Below, in pieces: positions 7,080 through 10,156 of a stretch of DNA of 10,156 nt; within the stretch, counting starts at the first letter, position 1; every line of letters starts with the position of its first letter. Origin of the DNA: Chloroflexota bacterium (GTDB lineage Bacteria; Chloroflexota; Anaerolineae; 4572-78). The notes beneath the pieces were generated by a model. It was not told where the DNA came from and ran no database searches. It was given only the letters and a program-made list of their open reading frames with translations. The stretch covers positions 1 to 10,156 of the forward strand of contig JAJRSQ010000362.1 in assembly GCA_024278725.1 (NCBI GenBank), written 5' to 3'. The translations under genes and the position numbers were made by a program.

Positions 7080-7093
7080 TTTGCGGTAAAAAT

Positions 7094-7122
7094 CAAACAC
7101 CCCGCAAATCGCGGGGTGTTTG
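7094..7122. terminator. Bidirectional intrinsic terminator
   Basis: A perfect 12-base-pair stem, CAAACACCCCGC against GCGGGGTGTTTG, encloses a 5-base loop (AAATC). On the reverse strand it is followed by ATTTTT, a proper U-tract, so it should end the pilin transcript efficiently. On the forward strand, 14 bases after the methyltransferase/MTHFR stop, the only T-run is inside the stem, so termination there may be weaker. It serves two convergent genes. Confidence 0.88.
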
Positions 7123-7182
7123 GGATAATGTTACAATAGCTTTGAATAAAAAGGTAATAATAATCGAAGGTCTTTGTTGGTA

Positions 7183-7332
7183 TTACTGCAAACCGCTGAC
7201 GACGCCGCTGAACACGTTGCCGATGACCGGACCGAGGATAACCAGAATGGCAATCACAACGATGGCGACCAGCACGAGAATCAATGCGTACTCTACCAAG
7301 CCTTGACCTTCTTCGCGGGGAAGAAATAACAT
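7183..7332 (-). CDS. Flp family type IVb pilin
   Basis: This 49-residue gene is easily missed by length filters. The protein begins MLFLPREEG and continues QGLVEYALILVLVAIV, followed by one hydrophobic helix and a short GNVFSGVVSGLQ tail. The sequence G-QGLVEY matches the type IVb prepilin rule: cleavage by a TadV-like peptidase after G9 would leave Q10 as residue +1 and place glutamate at +5 (E14) and tyrosine at +6 (Y15). The mature subunit of 40 residues would polymerise into thin Flp/Tad pili for surface attachment. No tad assembly genes (rcpA, tadA, tadB, tadC) are present, so it is an orphan pilin here. ATG 7332 is fixed by a strong AAAGGAG site 8 bases upstream; an in-frame GTG seven codons earlier would overlap that site. 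It has its own promoter and terminator, so it is likely transcribed alone at a high level. Confidence 0.92.
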   Translation of the reverse strand: MLFLPREEGQGLVEYALILVLVAIVVIAILVILGPVIGNVFSGVVSGLQ

Positions 7333-7340
7333 AGTTTTGT

Positions 7341-7347
7341 CTCCTTT
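7341..7347 (-). promoter_or_regulatory. Strong ribosome binding site of the Flp pilin gene
   Basis: Reverse-strand AAAGGAG lies 8 bases before ATG 7332. It is among the best Shine-Dalgarno matches in the window and fits a highly expressed structural subunit. Confidence 0.8.
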
Positions 7348-7353
7348 CACAGA

Positions 7354-7388
7354 ATTTTAACACCACTTTAACGTGCTAACATTTTAAC
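7354..7388. repeat. Degenerate octamer repeats in the pilin leader and promoter
   Basis: Forward-strand octamers ATTTTAAC (7354-7361), ACTTTAAC (7365-7372), GTGCTAAC (7373-7380) and ATTTTAAC (7381-7388) lie in a row, three of them directly adjacent and one separated by ACC. All end in TAAC; on the pilin strand each reads GTTA. The last one contains the pilin -10 box, and the rest fall in the start-site and leader region. Confidence 0.5.
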
Positions 7389-7409
7389 ATGTCACAAGCC
7401 GTATCTCAA
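7381..7409 (-). promoter_or_regulatory. Promoter of the Flp pilin gene
   Basis: On the reverse strand, TTGAGA (7404-7409) and TAAAAT (7381-7386) are 17 bases apart, and TGT before the -10 adds an extended -10 element. Transcription would start near 7374, giving a leader of about 42 bases. The region also holds tandem octamers and an imperfect palindrome that reaches the -35. Confidence 0.7.
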
Positions 7410-7443
7410 TAGTACCAAAGAACCATTGACTGTAAATTAATGT

Positions 7444-10156
7444 TTACGCTGCGGCTTCGGTCATTTCATCCAGCTTGAGCGACACAATCCGCGAAACGCC
7501 GTCATTCCCCATAGAGACGCCATACACCGTGTCCGCAATTTCGATGGTTTTGCGGTTGTGGGTGATGATGATGAATTGAATATCGCGGCTCAACTCGGTG
7601 AGGGCGCGCCGGAAGCGGTCAACATTCGCTTCGTCCAGCATGGCGTCCACTTCGTCGAACACGCAATAGGGCGTGGGGCTGGTTTTCAGCAGGGCGAAGA
7701 TGAGCGCCTGCGCCGTCAGCGAGCGTTCGCCGCCGGAAAGCAGGTCGAGGCTTTGGGAGCGTTTGCCGGGCGGACGGGCGATGATTTCGATGCCGGTGTG
7801 GGTGATGTCGTCGGGGTTGGTGAGGTTGAGCTGCGCCTCCCCGCCGCCGAACAGAATTTTGAAGTACCCTTTGAACGCTTCCGCCACCGCTTCAAACGTT
7901 TCCACAAACGCTTTTTCGATGATGCCGTCCAATTCGGCGATGATGGCTTTCAGGTCGCCGGAGGCTTTTTCCAAATCTTCAATCTGATTCACCAAAAAAT
8001 CGTGGCGTTCCTGCAACTCCTGAAATTCCGCCGGCGCTTCAAAGTTGATTTGCCCCAGTTGCCGCAGTTGCACCTTCAGCCGCCGAATATCCTCCTCGAT
8101 GCCGTCGGGAATGCTGTCCACCATCGGCAAATCTGTCACCTGCGAGCCGTAAGGCAGCACGGGCTGCCCAATTTGGTCTGCCGCAATATTGAAGCGCACC
8201 AACCCGAAATCGTCCTCAATTTGCCGCCGCAGTACGTCCAATTCGTCCTGCCGCCGTGCCAATTCCAGCGAAAAGTGGTGATGTTCGGTCTCGGCGCGGC
8301 GCAGACGTTCCCGCGCCTGTGCTTCCTCCGCCTCTTTCGCGCCCTGTTCCGCCTCCAATTCCGCCAAAAGTTTTTCAGCGGGCGAGATTTTTTCCGTGAA
8401 AGTTTTGAGCGTTTCCAGCAGTGCGCTGTGTTCCTGCTGTTGCGTCTCCAGCCGAGCCACCAGCGCCGCCCGCTGGTCTGCCAGCGCCGCGATGCGCCCC
8501 TGTCGGCTGTCCCGCTGCGATTGGAATTGGTTCAGGGTTTGGGTGTGCGTCCGCAACAGCGATTGCTGGTTCTGCCGTTTCTCTTTGATGAGCGCCACCG
8601 CCGATTGCGCCCGGTTCAATGCCGATTGCAGAGTTTCCGCCGAAAATCCGGCGACTTTTTCCCCCAATTCCGCCGCGATGCGCTCCGCCTCCGCTTTTTT
8701 GGCGTTGAGTTCCCCCAACTCCGCCTGAAATTCCGCGTCGCGGGTGGCGTTAGTGGCGAGTTCCGCATCCGCTTGGGCGAGCAAATCTTTCCGCCAATTA
8801 ATTTGATTCTGCACGTCGGCGCGCTTTTGGCGCAGTGATGCCAGCGTCTTTTGCCGCTCGGCAACCTGCCGCGATACCTCCGATTTTTGCGCGCTCACGT
8901 CGCTCAATTGCGCCGTCAGGTCTTTTTGCGCAGCGGCATTATCCGCCAATTGACGATTCAGCCGGTCGATGTCCGCCGTCACTTCCGCAATCTGCTTCGG
9001 CAGTTCGCGCCATTCGCGCTCTCTGGCGAGGATGCCGCCCCGTTTTTTGCGGTTGGCGTCGCCCCCGGTGACCGAGCCGCCGGAGCGCACGATTTCGCCG
9101 TCCCGGGTGGCAATCTGGAAACTGCCGCTCAGTGCGTCGAATGCCTGCCGCGCGGCAGATAGATTTTTGGCGATGAGCAACCGGTTGAGCAGACTTTCGG
9201 CGGCGGCGCGGTTGGCGGCGTCAAATTTTATCAAATCGATTGCCAAACCGACCACCCCGTCCGTCCGGGGAACGGTGAGCCGCTTTGGCGGGCGTACCCT
9301 GTCGAGGGGTAAAAAAGTTGCCCGTCCGCCGCGCGTTTTTTTCAGATGGGCGATGGCGGCTTCCGCGTCGCGCCAACTGTCCACCACCACATTTTGCAAT
9401 TGTCCGCCGAGCGCGGTTTCAAAAGCGGTCTCCAATTCGGCGGGAACTTGGAGCAACTGCGCCACCGTTCCCCGAATACCGGACAGCGATTTTTGTTGCA
9501 AAATGGTTTTCACGCCGTCAAAATAGCCCGACATATCGCCGCGCAATTTGCCCAGCAGGTCTTGGCGGGCTTGCAGCGACGCCAGCGATTTTTCTTTCTC
9601 CGATAATCCGGCGCGCAGGGTTTGCGCTTCGGTTTGCAATTGTTCCTGTTCTGCCCGGATGGCGGCTTCCTGCTCCGCCAGCTTTTCGCGGGTGGCGTCG
9701 AGGGTTGCCAGCGCTTCGGTGGCGGTGCGCAGAGCTTTTTCGGTCTCCGTTTGCTCGGCTGTCAGCGTTTTGATGGCGTTCTGCTGGGTTTCCTGCTGTT
9801 CCAGCAACGCCGATTTCCGCTCGGCGAGCTGTGCCAGCCGCGATTGCCGCTCGGTGATGGCGTGCGCCGCTCGTTCCACTGCGCGTTGCGCCTCCGTCTG
9901 CCGGTGGAGCAGGGCGCGCCGTTCCTGCTCGTGCGCGTTTAGGTTTTTCTGCGCCGTCGCCAGCGCGTTTTCCGCGTCCTGATATGCCTGATTGATTTCC
10001 GCCAGCGTTTGCTGCGCCTGCTGCACCACCTCTTTTTGATGCTGCAATTGCGTTTCGAGCAGTTCCACTTCCGAGATGAATTCTTCGCGCTGTGCCGCCA
10101 ATTGCCGCGCCCGTTCTTCCCCCACGGCGAGTTCGCGCTGCAACGCTTCCGCCTGA
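7444..10156 (-). CDS. smc: Chromosome segregation protein SMC, 5' end outside window
   Basis: About 904 residues are visible; the frame stays open to the right edge, so the N-terminal head with Walker A (roughly 290 residues) is missing. Numbering from codon 10143-10141, residues 1-200 form the first coiled coil, rich in Q, E, A and R. The hinge (about 206-361) starts at GYFDGVK and ends with the conserved GGSVTGG (355-361). The returning coiled coil runs to about 720. The C-terminal ATPase half holds LGQINFEAPAEF, the ABC signature LSGGERS with S803, and Walker B CVFDEVDA with D830/E831, followed by a switch-like IIITHN. The segment lengths agree with a bacterial SMC of about 1,190 residues, which forms a dimer with ScpA and ScpB to compact and separate chromosomes. 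RecN and SbcC lack this hinge. No scpA or scpB is in view. No good terminator separates it from the downstream pilin promoter. Confidence 0.95.
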   Translation of the reverse strand, partial: QAEALQRELAVGEERARQLAAQREEFISEVELLETQLQHQKEVVQQAQQTLAEINQAYQDAENALATAQKNLNAHEQERRALLHRQTEAQRAVERAAHAITERQSRLAQLAERKSALLEQQETQQNAIKTLTAEQTETEKALRTATEALATLDATREKLAEQEAAIRAEQEQLQTEAQTLRAGLSEKEKSLASLQARQDLLGKLRGDMSGYFDGVKTILQQKSLSGIRGTVAQLLQVPAELETAFETALGGQLQNVVVDSWRDAEAAIAHLKKTRGGRATFLPLDRVRPPKRLTVPRTDGVVGLAIDLIKFDAANRAAAESLLNRLLIAKNLSAARQAFDALSGSFQIATRDGEIVRSGGSVTGGDANRKKRGGILAREREWRELPKQIAEVTADIDRLNRQLADNAAAQKDLTAQLSDVSAQKSEVSRQVAERQKTLASLRQKRADVQNQINWRKDLLAQADAELATNATRDAEFQAELGELNAKKAEAERIAAELGEKVAGFSAETLQSALNRAQSAVALIKEKRQNQQSLLRTHTQTLNQFQSQRDSRQGRIAALADQRAALVARLETQQQEHSALLETLKTFTEKISPAEKLLAELEAEQGAKEAEEAQARERLRRAETEHHHFSLELARRQDELDVLRRQIEDDFGLVRFNIAADQIGQPVLPYGSQVTDLPMVDSIPDGIEEDIRRLKVQLRQLGQINFEAPAEFQELQERHDFLVNQIEDLEKASGDLKAIIAELDGIIEKAFVETFEAVAEAFKGYFKILFGGGEAQLNLTNPDDITHTGIEIIARPPGKRSQSLDLLSGGERSLTAQALIFALLKTSPTPYCVFDEVDAMLDEANVDRFRRALTELSRDIQFIIITHNRKTIEIADTVYGVSMGNDGVSRIVSLKLDEMTEAAA

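Noticed and set aside
7001..7366. 121-codon reverse frame across the pilin region
   Set aside because: It runs out of frame through the pilin gene, across the terminator hairpin and into the end of the methyltransferase/MTHFR gene. The in-frame Flp pilin with its ribosome site explains the region.
7407..7428. Terminator of smc
   Set aside because: The hairpin has only seven pairs with one wobble and an 8-base loop. The bases after it on the reverse strand (AGATACGG) are not a U-tract.
7558..8838. 426-codon forward frame antisense to smc
   Set aside because: Its Phe/Arg/Gln/Leu-rich product is what antisense translation of an Ala/Glu/Gln-rich coiled coil would give. No conserved motif is seen.
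10141..10143. TTG as the start of the smc gene
   Set aside because: The frame stays open to the window edge, and an SMC needs an N-terminal head with Walker A before this coiled coil. The codon is an internal leucine.

Overview
The window holds seven protein genes on a fairly GC-rich bacterial chromosome. Five are complete and two run off the ends. The gene set suggests a member of the Chloroflexota, possibly Anaerolineae-like: a UbiB kinase in the style of that phylum, a homocysteine methyltransferase/MTHFR fusion, a short EEGQGLVEYALI-type Flp pilin, an SMC and a stand-alone HerA-like ATPase. This is recalled resemblance, not a search result. Nothing points to a plasmid, phage, insertion sequence, CRISPR array, tRNA or rRNA.

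Layout. 1-1031 (-): the N-terminal 343 residues of a HerA/FtsK-superfamily ATPase, cut by the window edge just after Walker B. 1032-1192: a divergent promoter region. 1193-2881 (+): an ABC1/UbiB atypical kinase with a membrane-anchoring C-terminus. 2882-3030: a gap holding a promoter and a weak hairpin. 3031-3660 (+): a DUF47/PhoU-like protein without its usual Pit transporter. 3661-5058 (-): an FprA-type ferredoxin-NADP+ reductase whose stop codon directly abuts that of the DUF47 gene. 5059-5207: a second divergent promoter region with two extended -10 boxes. 5208-7079 (+): the bifunctional methyltransferase/MTHFR. 7094-7122: a strong bidirectional terminator hairpin. 7183-7332 (-): a 49-residue Flp pilin, an orphan here. 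7444-10156 (-): the C-terminal three quarters of chromosome-partitioning SMC. No gap between genes is longer than about 160 bases.

The genes do not form one pathway. They look like separately transcribed core genes: methionine/folate one-carbon metabolism, redox supply through NADPH and ferredoxin, quinone or lipid-related kinase function, chromosome segregation and surface pili. Almost every gene has its own recognisable promoter, which fits single-gene transcription units. I see no clear new multi-gene system. The items most worth following are the HerA-like ATPase of unknown role, the isolated pilin with its unusual promoter/leader repeats, the orphan DUF47 protein, and the zero-gap convergent gene pair.
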